From: Macrotrachela quadricornifera
Taxonomy: Eukaryota; Rotifera; Eurotatoria; Philodinida; Philodinidae
Reading direction: 5' to 3'
Length of the DNA stretch: 64,000 nt
Assembly (NCBI GenBank): GCA_022393335.1
Contig: JAJEKB010020795.1
Span: 212,427 to 276,426 of the forward strand
A program made the translations under genes and the position numbers. The notes under the pieces are model-generated. The model did no database searches. It saw only the letters and a program-made list of their open reading frames with translations, and was not told the DNA's origin. Shown here one piece after another: positions 23,153 to 36,411 of the stretch (the first letter of the stretch is position 1; every line of letters starts with the position of its first letter).

Positions 23153-26100
23153 TATCTAGAAAAATCAAATGAATTGAAAAAAAACACGTTTTTTTTTATT
23201 AATTTGATATTAGATATGTACCAAGTCTGGATGCTTGGATTCGAATTCGGTAATAAATAGGCTGATACAATTAGATTCATCCTCTTATTGAACTACAAAC
23301 AATATAAGCATTTATCATACGAACTAGAACCTGAGTCTAAACCTAAACTATAGTTCCGGCTTACCGTTAGTGCATGCCTATGTTTAAAAATCTTCATTAT
23401 CTAACATTTATAACGAGAGTGGTCATCTTCTGCGACGAAAGCCGTTAAGAAATTTCCGAACAAACTTTTCCTTCCGAGATAGTTTTTATAAGCTGAAAAT
23501 TTAATTATAAAAAATTTTGATTCATTATATTTTCTATGATCAAAGTAAATCAGAATGTTTTTCATTCCTAATTCAAAAAAGCTTAATGAAACATATATAG
23601 CAAGAAGATTGTACTTACTCCGGTGGGAGAAAATATGAGTGTATAAGGATAGAAATTTGCACCTTTCTCTATGTACTTACCAAAAGATTGTAACCGACAA
23701 TTTAATTATTCAATTAATTTTCATTAATTATAACTAGTCAATAGATTTTATTAATGTGTTCTAGATATTTTGGACTGATAAACTGTTATTTTTGTATAGA
23801 AATATGCTGTATATTGTATAATACAAAGTGATATCCTAGAGAACAGTTGTAAAATGGTACTATTTAACTAATTAGTGCATGCAGTGTTCTGATAGAGCCG
23901 ATATATTGAGAGTGATCGCCTACTGGGATGAGGAAACGATTACTTGTAAATTTATAGTCAAGTTTGATCTCTCTACAATCAGTACTGGCAGCTATATCGT
24001 TTAATTTCACATGAATCGCATTAAATGACTTTTATTACGAATGAATAATGACGAAATTTCAACATGTTGGTGAGATAAATATGAGAAATGTTAGCAAAGT
24101 ATAAAGTTAAAATATTTAATGTTAAGTTTTTTTTGTAAATTTCGTTAGAAGTGAATATATTAATTGGCAATAATCATTTTCAAACTACTATGAATGTTCC
24201 AATCAAACTTGCTCATCATTAATTATGTGAATATTTAAATATTTTTGCACTTTCAACTTCTAACTTTTGAATACCACAGATTAAAACACTAATGACATTT
24301 TTTTTCTCCATTTGTTCTAGTAAATCAAGCATTTCTGTTATCGAAAACTCTTGCTGATCTCATTTGTTGTTTATAGGACCATATTATAAAGTATCACGTA
24401 AATCATTGACTACATGTGCAGAGTGTTTATAAAAATTTGAATATTTCTCTACAATATTAGTAAGTTATATTGACATGATGATAGAATGAAAACATAAATG
24501 AATAAAATGAAAGAAAATATTGATAATGATAGTTTATTGTGTATTATTGTTACGATTGGAACAGGAAAACTAACACTCCTGTTCTATGTAAGCATCTGTA
24601 ATCAAACGAGAGGAAACATGAATTATATTATGTTCGTCTAATAGTTTTTATTATATTCATTATAATTTTGACCTTAATGCAAAGCTGTGTAATATACATC
24701 AAGGATACCTATTCATGTGCCGATTGTGCTTAACATAAGTAATAGCACCGATCATATATGAAAAGAAGACTATGGCATATAATCATAATACATCACAAGA
24801 CAGCTTTGAGAACAAATTTTGAATGTCATAACAATTTAATTAGGATATCAAGTCCTAGAATGCACATGACAGCTGTTTTTCAAGGAGAAAAAATTGAGTT
24901 TTACATAAAAAAATCTTAATAGACTTAGTTTTTAGCGTTTTTTTCTCTGGAAGAAAATCTCTAATCTATATCCATTCATACAAATTACAATTCGCTCTTG
25001 GACGCTTTAGACATTCTGATTATGTTTCCACATAATCTGGTACAGGAAAATGTCTTGTTCATACCTTGCATTACTATAGTCCCATTCAATGCAACATATG
25101 CAATCAACGGGAATGCATTAATGGGTTTCGTATTAAATCAGATCTTCGAAACATAACCACTCTTTGCAGTGTGTTGGCCATTTGTCGATGGAAAGATAAA
25201 CGTTCTAGTAACTATTACAGTTAGCTACAAAGGGGAAAAGATTAATCGGAATATCAGCGAATGCCCGAATAGTCTTTTCCCTCTCGGTATAAGCGATAGA
25301 AATTCGCTTATAATTTTCATACAAGATTGATTTTTCTAATAAACCCATCTTCATACTTTCAATAAATGGTAATTAAGCGTACATTCATCCCAAGTAGTGA
25401 TAAGTAAGCAGCTAGTTCTAGCATAATGATATCTTTTGTTCTGTAGTCACAGTATGCAGGGTTTGGTAAGCACATTTGAATACCATATAGAAATAAGCAA
25501 TATTATAATTGAAGAGGAAGAGCAAAACCTAAAATTTTCAAAACCCTAAATCCAAAACCTGAGAGTTTTTGGTATTATAACATGCCTAAACTCTTATCCG
25601 TGAATTGTTCATCGAACATTGAATAACCAACATTTCATATGCGAATTATTTTAAAAGTCGTGCACCAAGTGTATATCGCTACGAATATTTAAAACTCAGT
25701 CACCTCATATACGTGACAAACTCCGCCCTTTATTTCTATAGTAAATTCATTATTTATTGATCAATCGTGAAATTCATAACTAATCAATAATTATTAGATC
25801 TGATTGAAAAACTATTCAATTCATTCATGAATATCAGATGTAAATTAGATAACAATCGTCTACTCAATATCACTTATAGTTTGAATACATTTTCGCTGCT
25901 TTTTGCTTAATCTTTTCGATTTCATAATTGACTTTGCTTCATACCTTATACTCAATCATTTATTTATTATTCTTAAAGTTGCAGTTTCATCCATGTTGTT
26001 TTTGCTATTGAAATAACAGACTAATAAGTTAGCCCTTCTTAATAAAAAAAGCTGTTGATCACGATTAATCCCTATGGAACTACATATGAGATCTCTTACG

Positions 26101-26995
26101 AATAAGAACATTATTTATTCGTTGCACAAGTTTAAATAAAAAACCAGGCATATATATCAAACTTGAAAATTGAATTCAAGTTTCAAGTTTGAAATTGCTG
26201 TTTTTACATAGAAAATGTCAAATCTTTTCGAGTTTTTTTTAATTCTAAATCTATATTCGAACTTTCAAGATATGTGTTCAATGGATAGAAGATGTTTCAA
26301 AATATAAGTATTAATGAGAAGTAAAGAATGAAAACAAAAACTATTTCAAAGTCTAGAAGCGGAGGCTACGCCTAAAACCGATATCAAAACGTCTCATAAT
26401 ACTTTATCTTGCTACTTTGAAATCAATCGACTATTACATATGTGTCTTCAAAACAGCACATTGTAACTATGTAAATCTGTCTTATTTGAATTTAATTCAA
26501 TTCAGATAAATAAGCCATTTGATAACATCCTTAAGCAAAATCGAAACTTGTCATAGTCTGCTTGACTCATCAACTCTTTGAATCATGACAGCTAAACTCA
26601 CTCTTCTCATCTTCAAATATATTCATCCATTCTTTGATTCAGTGAATCGATACAGTGGATAAGGCTGAGGATGATTAGATCAGAAGTAAAAAAAAGTGAA
26701 ATTACCAGTCTGTATATTAAAATGTGCCTAGTTCAATAAGATCTAAAATTTTCTATTGTTTGATGTGCAAAGAAAACTTATTGACACACGAAAGTTAAGA
26801 ATAAAGTGCAATTGAGAAAATAGAGATTCAGTGATTAATATTTTATTCAGAGGACGAGAAAAGTGAGTTAATTCTATAAGAAACCTAGTGAAGTAGAGAA
26901 AATGTTAAAAGAGTTTAAAAGAAAACATAAACAACCACGGTGTGTCAAAATATGAGTTCTCATAGAACATCATAGCCTGGAAATACAACACTTGT
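23153..26995. other. Gene-free AT-rich stretch
   Basis: About 3.8 kb between the DUF229 pseudogene and the SOD 3' end. I see no exon chain, RNA gene or large repeat. Small palindromes such as CTTGAATTCAAG-type words near 26170 are the only structure noted. Confidence 0.45.
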
Positions 26996-29900
26996 TCAAA
27001 ACAAGAATCGTTTGATAACATCATTCATATTTGGCATACTGAACCCAATCTCTATGCCATTTGGTGATAATTTGATAAGACCGCAGGCTAATCGACCATC
27101 AGCATGTGTACAAGAGATAATTAGTTTGATATCTTATAAAAATACAATTAATAAGTCATACCCAGTAGTTTTACTATCTGAAAATCCACCCATGCCACCA
27201 TCATCTGGCAGCTCATGTATAACAATAGTTCGATTGTAGATCGCTTGTGGACCATCATATAATTGAATGATCTTATCTTTGATGAATATGTTGATGGTAC
27301 CACTGCTATCAGCCATTACATTACCTAGATCGCCTACATGTCGGCTTGAAATATTGGCCGTGATTGAACCATGCAATGTATCTAATTAACAATAACATTA
27401 AATGGCTGTATTATATTAGATTTTTTATTTTATTTCAAACGATTCATTTTCAGAATAAAACTCCATAGGTTTACATCGGATATTCTTATATTATTGTTAA
27501 TGTCTGAGAGTATTTTTCACAGGAAAAGCCTTCATTTACATTTTGATAGATTATCATTTCCTAACATCAAACACAAGTTTCTAATTCATTTCACTTTTTC
27601 GATAGAAAATTAAGTGATTATTAACTTTTGACCGTTTCTTACATAAAATAAATATAATAATCCAAAATTCTTCTGGAAATGTTCATTAGGATTATCCACA
27701 TCACTATAATAAAACACATTTATGTATCTGTCTGTCCCAGGTGAAAGACGAAAAATTAAAGGTTATGAGTGAAATATTAAATCTTTTCGACACTTTTCAG
27801 AATGATGGATGCGAAACAAAATTCTCGAATGTTTTCAAATTTAACAGAACCGAGACAAAATAACGTCTCATAAAATACGTACATAGAAAGGAGGGCACAC
27901 AATGTGGCTGAGAGATAGCGAACTCATGCCAAAGAATATAAAGATTAAAGGATAGCGTGTAAAAAAAATCACTAGTGTAATATCCATAGAAATCACGTTA
28001 CTACTACATGAAGTTACAGAATTTTTTCATTGAAGAAGTTAAAAGATAGGCCATCAGCAATTTAGAAAGAACGTCTTTAGCCTAACAAGGATGAAATTTG
28101 TCATAGTTTATGACAGTTGATATTTTACAGTAATGCGAGATGTTTGATGTGCTATATAACTTTCGATTCTATACAAATTAGGAAAAATGTATTAGAAAAA
28201 AGGCTACTTTTTCTTCAGAAAATTCACTAACATAGCCAATAATCAGATGAATAATTTTCAAAAAAATGATTCCAGACATTTTTAAATGGCATTTACTGAT
28301 GAAAATTTTCGTTTCAAAGAAATTAACACATCATTTTGGATAAAATATCATAAAAAATTCTCACAAAAACCAAAAACAATTTTTCACTTTCTCATATATG
28401 TGAGAAAAAATATGCTGAAATTTGAAAAAAATTCTTTTCATGTGATCTGCCGGTCATAATGCAGAACAATAGAGTATTGAATCTTGATCACAATCATAGG
28501 CACAAGATCCATTATTAATTTTAATTAATGATATAGGATTAATCTGTCGTGATCTTTTACTTACCACACAGCCTCAAATGCTACAACAGGTGAATTCTTT
28601 CTGTGTGGTTAGATTACAATTGATAATGAACTTTGTGTGTATGACTATACTCAATGTTCATTCCTCTATCGTCCTAGATGATAACTATTTAATTACACAA
28701 AAAACAAATCATTTTTCAAATTTTTGTATGTTATCTCAAGAATGTGAGAGGATGAAAAACTGTTTTATGTATTTTTGGGAAGTGTTTGATATCATTTTTC
28801 GGGACAAGAGGACACTTTTCTATAATATTTTTTACCATTTAGTAGAGAATCAAAAGTTACATAACATATGGTGTTACATGAAAAACTTCTTTGACTTATA
28901 GAAGAATAATTCTAATAGATATTTCTGGAACAATTGAATATCATTTCTTTAATTGCAGATAAATAGTGGTAAAAAGTTGACCCAGGCTCACTTTACTTTA
29001 GAATATCCAAATAAATGAAAATTTCAGGATTAGAAGTAGTTTTAGACGAGAGTATTTCGAATGCGCATAAAAACTAACAATATATTTTCGACTGGTGCAT
29101 TATTTTCTAATAGTATCAATAAAATTTTGCTGAGACATGGCTTTTTCATAGAAATACGCTTCTAATACGAGGTGTCTATCTAATCTTATGAGGGAAGATC
29201 CCTTAGTGTTACTCTCTGTTTCGAATCGGGTATTTGTCCTTTTGTAGAGCTCAGTGAGTACAATAGAGGTGTATAAAGGATTTCTCCTCATGGTGAACTT
29301 TTCAAAGATAATAAGGTTCCATACCTTCTGAAAAATCATCATAAGACTCTTAACTGAAGGCTCAAATTTTTATATTGTAAGGACAAAACATGGTGTCGTT
29401 CGAGCCATATTAGGATTATCAAGGATGCTCTTTCATATGGTCTGGACAACACTATGTTTTGTCATTATAATAGTAAAATTCAAGTTTTCAGTCAAGAGTC
29501 TTATGATGATTTTTCAGAAGGTTTGGAATCCTGTTATCGCTGAAAAGTTCACCATGGCGAGAAATCCTTTATACGCCTTTATTGTATTCACTGAGCTCTA
29601 CACAATGGCAAGTACACGATTCGAAACGAAGAGTAATACTTAGGGATCTTCCCTAGTTGGAGAAGAGAAGATTTCGACACCTAACCATTCGAATGAGAAG
29701 AATTAAACTACGAAATGCACTTACTGTATGGATTGAAATGATCACCAGCAGCTGCACAGTTGAATTTGCCATTAGGTAGTGGATTCGTATGTACATGAAA
29801 ACCCTATACAAAAAATTTATCAAAAACCAAAACCGAACATTTCCTTTTTAAACGAACATGAGCTGTATTTGGTTGAAAACCAGTGAGTGTACCACGAATG

Positions 29901-30073
29901 ACGACCGGAGCTTTCCTATCGATTTGGCTGAAAGATAATACTCCAGGAGAAAATTCGGAGGAATCTTTATGAACAATGGCTGTTGCACTTTTGCCAAATC
30001 CTCTTTTATGTTTTAANNNNNNNNNNAATAACATCAGGAAGATCATGTAGGCAATTGATTTGCTTTTCGCCAT
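26996..30073 (-). CDS. Extracellular Cu/Zn superoxide dismutase (four exons)
   Basis: Exons on the minus strand: 30073-29858, 29803-29725, 27381-27162 and 27107-26996, totalling 627 nt (208 aa) and in frame throughout. The first 20 or so residues (MAKSKSIAYMIFLML) form a secretion signal, interrupted by 10 N at 30017-30026. All metal ligands of the family are visible: FHVHTNP (two Cu His), GDHFNPY (bridging His), LHGS, RHVGDLGN (His and Asp for Zn) and IHELPDD (Cu His); the disulfide pair is KFNC and RLACG. The enzyme dismutates superoxide to oxygen and hydrogen peroxide, here probably outside the cell. There is a C-terminal extension of about 25 aa after ACGLI. Intron 1 is 54 nt, intron 2 is 2343 nt and contains an inverted repeat. 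Intron 3 (27161-27108, 54 nt) begins GTATGA but ends GTAC rather than AG, so the last exon may be misspliced or the base may be an error. Confidence 0.8.
29190..29656. repeat. Inverted repeat of 170 bp arms inside SOD intron 2
   Basis: The left arm, about 29190-29359, is the reverse complement of the right arm, about 29487-29656, at roughly 85-90 percent by eye. Both read AAGAGTCTTATGATGATTTT then TCAGAAGG, a CACTGAGCTCTAC block, and end at GGGATCTTCCCT. The loop is about 127 bp. Each arm can be read for 60-75 codons, giving similar peptides, but this simply follows from the repeat. It looks like a MITE or foldback remnant. Confidence 0.75.
30017..30026. other. Assembly gap (10 N)
   Basis: Ten N within the signal-peptide part of SOD exon 1. 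With ten bases the frame is kept, but the true gap size is unknown. Confidence 0.99.
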
Positions 30074-30961
30074 ATTTTTGTTACGACTATTTGTGAATCA
30101 AGAGATAAGTCGACAAGGATCAACGACAGGAGGAAATGCGTTAATAGTATGATCGTATTCTTCTTTTATACTTGTATGGATAAATAAGAAGAAAAAAAAG
30201 GAAAGAAAGAAAGAAAGAAAGTATTCATTTCTGGATTTTGTATTCGAAATCACTGAGGCATATCCGTTAGTTGGCTGTAAGACGTAGGAGGTAGTATACC
30301 TTTATTTTCATTTTGCATAAGTGACAACACAGAAAGAAAAATCTTGTCAAGGACGTTACAATATACATAAGATATTTCTTGTATGTTATGATGCGTATTA
30401 ATTTTTAGGGTATAATGAAATAAATGATTATAGAATATGGATGAAGGTATAATTATCTACCTACTGTTTTCTATAATAATTACTGAAAAATTGTAATATT
30501 TTTCTATTATATTTGACTTCCTGTATTAAAATATTAACGAAGAAAACGATTGCCTTTATTTATTATGAGGTTGATATAGAAAATTAATAATTAAATTATC
30601 ATTTTGTAATGCAAAAGTATAATATAATACAGTGTCATAACGGTATATCGGATCAATGAAGAGTAGAAGAATTAAGAAAATCGCTTAATACTTTTAGGTT
30701 TAATAGGATGAAATAGTTCATTTTCATCAAATTATTATTAATTGAGATGGTTATTAATTCAATTAACTACTCCGTTACTTCAACCACGGGAAAACATTTT
30801 TTGAATAAAATTCGTGATTAAACGCAGATTTTTTTTTTCGAAAATTATCTCTTAAATTAATTCTTCTTAACGATATTTCATATACTAAGCTTCTAATCCC
30901 GTCAAATCTCTCTCATTCTCATATCTATTTTTATTATCTGGTAATATTAATTGGACATTTA

Positions 30962-32591
30962 CCCAGGTGGAAGAATCTGACCATCAGATCTTGTATGATT
31001 CCTCCATGATCATACAAGAACTTATTGTAAGATTTTGTATGAACACATAAGATCATACAAAAATCTTATATGATCTTGTAGGATTCTGTAAGATAATCTT
31101 AAAGCCACTATTTCCGATAAAATCCTACTGTACGATTCTTGTATGATCTTTATGTAAGATAGTATACGATCTTAAATGAATCGTATACGATTTTTTGTAG
31201 CTGTGTAGAGCATTTGATACCTGATTTGACCCGTTTTTCGTCTCTGTATACTTGATCTTTTAAAAAAAGTATTTTTCGTAAGTAACGGATATATATATTT
31301 ATTTATTTATAAAAAAAATCACAAAAAAAACAACAAATAGTTATACACGCTTGTGACACATAAATAAAAAAGGAAATTAGAGGAAAATAATTTTCTTTGA
31401 ATTTCATAAACTAGTCGATCTAAATAAAAATAAATAAGTAACTTAAGTTCAAAAAACTTACTTATGTCAAATTCCTTATGAATATGATGGGAAATATAAA
31501 AAATAAATAAAATTGAAAATCTTTTGCTTCGATTTGTTACAATCGTAACACCAAACTATAATAAAAGAAATAAATAAAATTTAAATGGAGAAAGACACCT
31601 ACTCCTAAATGAATTTTTTAAGATTATATTTAGCTATGCGTATAAATAACTGTAATACATTGATTTGCTTTAATTAAAATAAAATAAGAAAAGAATAATT
31701 CGCTTCTTTGAATATGAACAAAACAACGCTAACACTCTAAATTATTTGTTTTTGTTAAAATAAAAATAAAACAAATATAAGGTCACTTAATTGATTTTAT
31801 TTTGTATATGTTATAAATATATAAATATGATTGTATTAAATTAATTTTAATCAACCGAAATAAATTAAAATATTGATAATAAATGAAATTAATTTTATTT
31901 CATATTGTAATATTATTCTATATTGACTTAAAATATGTAAAAAAAAAGTTAGTAATACTAAAATAGATCAAAAAAATAACAATGAACAAAATAAAAAATA
32001 ATTAAATGAAATCAATACGATTTTAAAATGTCTAAAATAAAACTGAATTAATTTCAGAGGTTTATATATAAATATAAAAATATTTTTACTTCTAATATGA
32101 AAAACAATACATATCTAACGAAATTAGAGCGTAAAATTAATATATAACTGTTAATTCATCTTTTATGTAATCATTGTAGCCATGATTCTATTACGAGGCC
32201 TTCACACTGGAGAGTTATAAATTAAAACCGCTATACAAAAACATATTTTCTATTCGAAACGACTTAATAATCAAATTAAAACTTTTTCAACCACTTGAAG
32301 ATTTATTCACATGCATAAAACTATTCTTATAAGAATTATTAGCATTGGAAAAATTTAGTAGTATTGTCCCACAAGATCTGATAAGATTTGGATCATTAGA
32401 TTTTGCAAGAATCTTATCGTAGAAATCGTATAAGATTTACAAATGCATCTTAAAGTAAGAAACGTATTGAATCTTAAGACAAGATATTGGCACAATTTCA
32501 TAAGGTCCCATTGTAAGAATCTGACAATATCTGATAGTTGGCAAGAACTTGTAGAATCTTATACGATCTTGATAGGATTTCTTCACCTGGG
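30962..32591. mobile_element. Non-autonomous DNA transposon with TA flanks
   Basis: The left end CCCAGGTGGAAGAATC and the reverse complement of the right end CCCAGGTGAAGAAATC are matching terminal inverted repeats, and TA stands directly outside each (30960-30961 and 32592-32593). About 230 bp at each end is filled with degenerate subterminal words such as AAGATCATACAAGAA and AATCTTATACGATCTTG. The 1.1 kb interior is extremely AT-rich and without ORFs. The TA duplication suggests a Tc1/mariner-type or similar enzyme supplied in trans. Confidence 0.75.
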
Positions 32592-32845
32592 TACCGATGA
32601 TTTTAATAATATTTATCAATAGATGTTAATTTTACCTTGTATTTCAAATGAAATAAACTATCATTATTCAGCTAGTCTGAATATGTCTGTTATGTTAAAC
32701 TTGCTTTCATTAATTTTTTTCAATCGATAAATTTAAAATAATTTTTATTTTTCATATGCTGGTTTTTATAGTTTATGATTGAAATACACATAACTATATG
32801 AATACGTAAAATCGTTTATAGAAAAAGAAAATGAAATAATAAATA

Positions 32846-33373
32846 TTATTTTGTTTTTTGTTTTGGATGAATATTTTTGTCATTTTTCCAATCTTTATAT
32901 CGGAATATTGGAATAAACCAGCCAATAATATTCAATATAATCAGAATCCAATGAATAGAACATAATTCATGTACAATATCATACGATTGTACTTTAATCA
33001 ATTCAGTTTCTAATGGTAATACACGTACAAAAATAAAATATAATACGCCAAATAATTGAAAAGCTGCTAGAATATCTATTAAATTACGTTTAAATGTTGC
33101 TTTTTTCGTAAAAATTTCGACTAAATCTTTAATCACCATAATCAAAGATATTGGTAGAATAATCATTGTTAGAAGTAATTGCCACCATTTCCATATAGGA
33201 GCATCCATTCTGAATACTAAATATGCACGATAAACTTCTGGTTTATTTTCTTGTGTAGCATATATTGATAAACTTAATTCAATTGTTTCAACAGTTAAAA
33301 AATATGTACTGAACATTACAGTAATAATGAATTCTACTATAGAAAATGGTTCTTTATATTTTATAGTTGACAT
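32846..33373 (-). CDS. Four-TM membrane protein of unknown function
   Basis: Single-exon ORF of 175 aa with ATG at 33373 and TAA at 32846. It is too long to be expected by chance at this base composition. Predicted membrane segments by eye: about 11-38 (FIITVMFSTYFLTVETIELS), 63-86 (WWQLLLTMIILPISLIMVI), 98-118 (LIDILAAFQLFGVLYFIFV) and 136-157 (CSIHWILIILNIIGWFIPIF). Charged residues line the loops (KDLVEIFTKKATFKRN) and the C-terminus is lysine-rich (KDWKNDKNIHPKQKTK), suggesting a cytoplasmic tail. There is no signal peptide and no motif I can name. The inserted transposon at 30962-32591 ends 255 bp beyond its stop codon. Confidence 0.7.
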   Translation of the reverse strand: MSTIKYKEPFSIVEFIITVMFSTYFLTVETIELSLSIYATQENKPEVYRAYLVFRMDAPIWKWWQLLLTMIILPISLIMVIKDLVEIFTKKATFKRNLIDILAAFQLFGVLYFIFVRVLPLETELIKVQSYDIVHELCSIHWILIILNIIGWFIPIFRYKDWKNDKNIHPKQKTK

Positions 33374-35308
33374 CTATAAGAATAGAATAAAATGTATCAT
33401 TTGAATAAATAACGAAAAGGAAATTATTTACTAGTTTAATAGACGAAATTATGATACTAAATAGTGTCATATATGCAATCGATCTTGATGCATGAGTCAC
33501 TTATAAAGGTATGTATGATTATGGTAGAATAGAAAAATATTAAAACATCAGTAATATAGCTCTATGACACATTATTCATATTATATTGATGAATATATCT
33601 GCTGAAGCTGTGTTAATAATACATTCGATATTTTTTTTTCTTTCTACGAAATTTTTATTATTTTCTATAAATACTTTTATAACATTGAATATGGATATAG
33701 TATGATTTTATATTGACAAACTTGTCTATTCAATTCTCAAGTTTTCAAATTATATGAAAAAAAAACTAAAACAATTGATTTTTAAGATCAATTCGATTCA
33801 ATAATAATTTATTGTCATGATGATATTCTAAATCTAATAAATGACTCGATTTCTATTGTTAATTCTATATCTTAACTATCGAAATTTCATTCTTACTTGA
33901 TTATTTCAGTATATGCACATGTATATATATAAAAAGATAAACGAATTTTTCAGTTGTACAGTATGCAAAGTAAAATACAAATAAATATGAAGTATATAGG
34001 ATGAAGAACGAGTAGATTTTCGAAGGATGAATAGTATGAAAATATTGTTTTTTCTTTTTCTCTCTTCACCAAATATTATATTCGTAGAGTAAGAGAAAGA
34101 ATGAACAAAAAAAGGTGTCCTTTATATATGTGCCTACGCTTTAGGGTATACAAACGTTTTGAGAATATTAGATAACAATATAAAAATAGAAGGATATCTT
34201 CTCATTTTAAATGAAACACATAAAATATACTATTAAAAAAAATATAGTATAGGTATGAATTATATAAATAAACATATATTAAAACATTTCTAATCTATCA
34301 AATAATATTATTGCTCTATTATCTGGTTCTCTTTCATTCGTTCTTAATTATTATTTTTTTTTCAGTCATTATTAAGTCTTCGTATAATTTTGTGCTTTAT
34401 ACTGTATAATGCACTAGATTATTTTATATTCTTTCGTTAAAAACAGATCTTTGATTATTGCCCATTAAATTGTCAAAGTAGATAATGTCGCATAAGGGAA
34501 ACACAAAAATCTATTTCATATCCAAAATTTTCAGTTCCATGTTGAATCTAAACAGTTGTACTCTGAAGGATATATATAGATTTAGTTTTGTCTTAGATTT
34601 CTCCACATATGTTACTAATCCTTCTCTGTATATTGTCACAAAAATATATTATCGTCAAAATATGATCAAATTTCATGCAATAAATATTTTACTAGTGTTT
34701 ATAGACTGTATTTCATTCTAAGATATGAAAATGGATCAAATAAAATATGTCTATAGCATTTAAAAATATGAAACACTAGAAAAAATGATCTATTTTTATA
34801 GATTCAGGCATAATTTTTAGAAAAAAAAGAAAGTATTATTGGAAATCAAAGGAATCGCCACTAAATTGCACGATGTTTCGTCTCTATCACGTGTCGTGAA
34901 TCTTCGCTTTATGTATCTGTTCTTACTATTCGATTCTTTAGCTAAATAATATATCGTCTCCACCAAATACAATAATACAAATATATTCAATTTCGAAATA
35001 AGAAAAAGAAATTAGTAACATAGATCTTTTAATTGATGACAATATTCATTAAATACCCTCATGAAACAATATATGAAATTTTAAAAAATTGATGTAATAA
35101 ACACGATACTAAATACATTCTCTATCTAAACCAAATCAAAAAGCAATTTTATTTTTATCTTTACTTCTATAAAAAGGACAAATTATTTTAATTACCATCA
35201 TTATTATACTATGTGCAAGTGTCCCAGATTTGTGAGAAATGTAAAGATTTTAACGCAACCATGAATAGAAAGAATAAAATTTGTTTTTCATAACTGATCT
35301 ATAAGATG
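33374..35308. other. Gene-free AT-rich stretch
   Basis: No gene, RNA or repeat recognised. A 78-codon ORF at 34485-34721 has no recognisable features. Confidence 0.45.
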
Positions 35309-35805
35309 AAAAATAATATTATTCAAGGGGCGTAGCGCTCTAATTTCAAATAGAAGACATAATGAATTTTATATTAAATAAAAGCTCGTCAAAAATGGGG
35401 TCTATTGATACTAAATAGAGAAGGTATTGAATACTCTTTAATGTCAAACACAGAAAGTATTTTAAAATTTAATACTTTTTTTGGGCTGAAAAGCTCCGAT
35501 GTTATTAATTGAAAAATCGAGTAAAATGTTTTACTTAAACATTTTTACATAGTTCAATAGAGCTCATCGAATTCTACAAAATTGTATATATTTAAAACTT
35601 TTTAGGTCAGGTTTTTGCGATAAAAACTTGAAAAAGCTAGTTGGAAAATATTTAAGAAAAACATTTTATTCGATTTTTTAATTAATGCCATCTTAGTTTT
35701 TCAGTTTCAAAAAAGGATCAAATTTCTAAATACTTCTTAAATTTGACATATTATATTTTCCATTTGAAATTATAGCGTTATGCTCCTTGAATAATATTAT
35801 TTTTC
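35309..35805. mobile_element. MITE with 45 bp terminal inverted repeats
   Basis: The left end GAAAAATAATATTATTCAAG continues GGGCGTAGCGCTCTAATTTC; the right end is its reverse complement with a few changes (GGAGCATAACGCTATAATTTC). The interior shares a block with the palindrome at 58975-59511: the TAGAGCTC-TCGA word followed by AAAATTGTATAT/AAAACTGTAT and a run ending in CTTTTTAGG. No ORF. The AATAATATTATT at each end is itself palindromic, so the exact target duplication cannot be told. Confidence 0.75.
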
Positions 35806-36411
35806 TCTCCCTTGCAAATCTAAAACATTTTTCAGACTTATAGGAAATTCTTCATTTCTTTATTTCTTCCCGAAGTCGGTTACCCTAGGAATGACTGCTC
35901 AAAAATAAAGATGTTCAGAATTTATCGTTTGAATTTATTGACCAGTAACGAATAATTTTCAATTTTTGAGGAATATGAAATCCCTCCCATGCGTCTCTTA
36001 CTTTTACAGATGCTAATTACTAGTTTAGAAAAATTAAATCAGAAATTATATTAACTAATTATGTTCTATGTTATTATATGAAAATAATGCTGAATTTTAC
36101 ATAAAAAAATCGACATCAATTTCTCATTTCATACTTCATTTTTTTGTGCTCGACAGGTAATTTATCGTTTACAGCACCAAGTAAAAAGGATCAGATGTCA
36201 TAATTTTCAATTCTTCACTTGACCTACTTTTTTTGATGGTATAATTACATCGATTAGTCATCCAAATGCATACAATCACGAATTTATAACGAGTCTGTTG
36301 TATAGTAAGTAAATGTTATGGGAAAAAAAACTCACCAGGAGAATGAAAATAGTAACATACATATTGAATGTGAGCAAACGATCATTTCTTTTACAACATA
36401 TTACCTTTAAG

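Noticed and set aside
28578..28901. 107-codon ORF inside the SOD intron as a nested gene
   Set aside because: Length is near chance expectation, no motif, no splice or promoter support.
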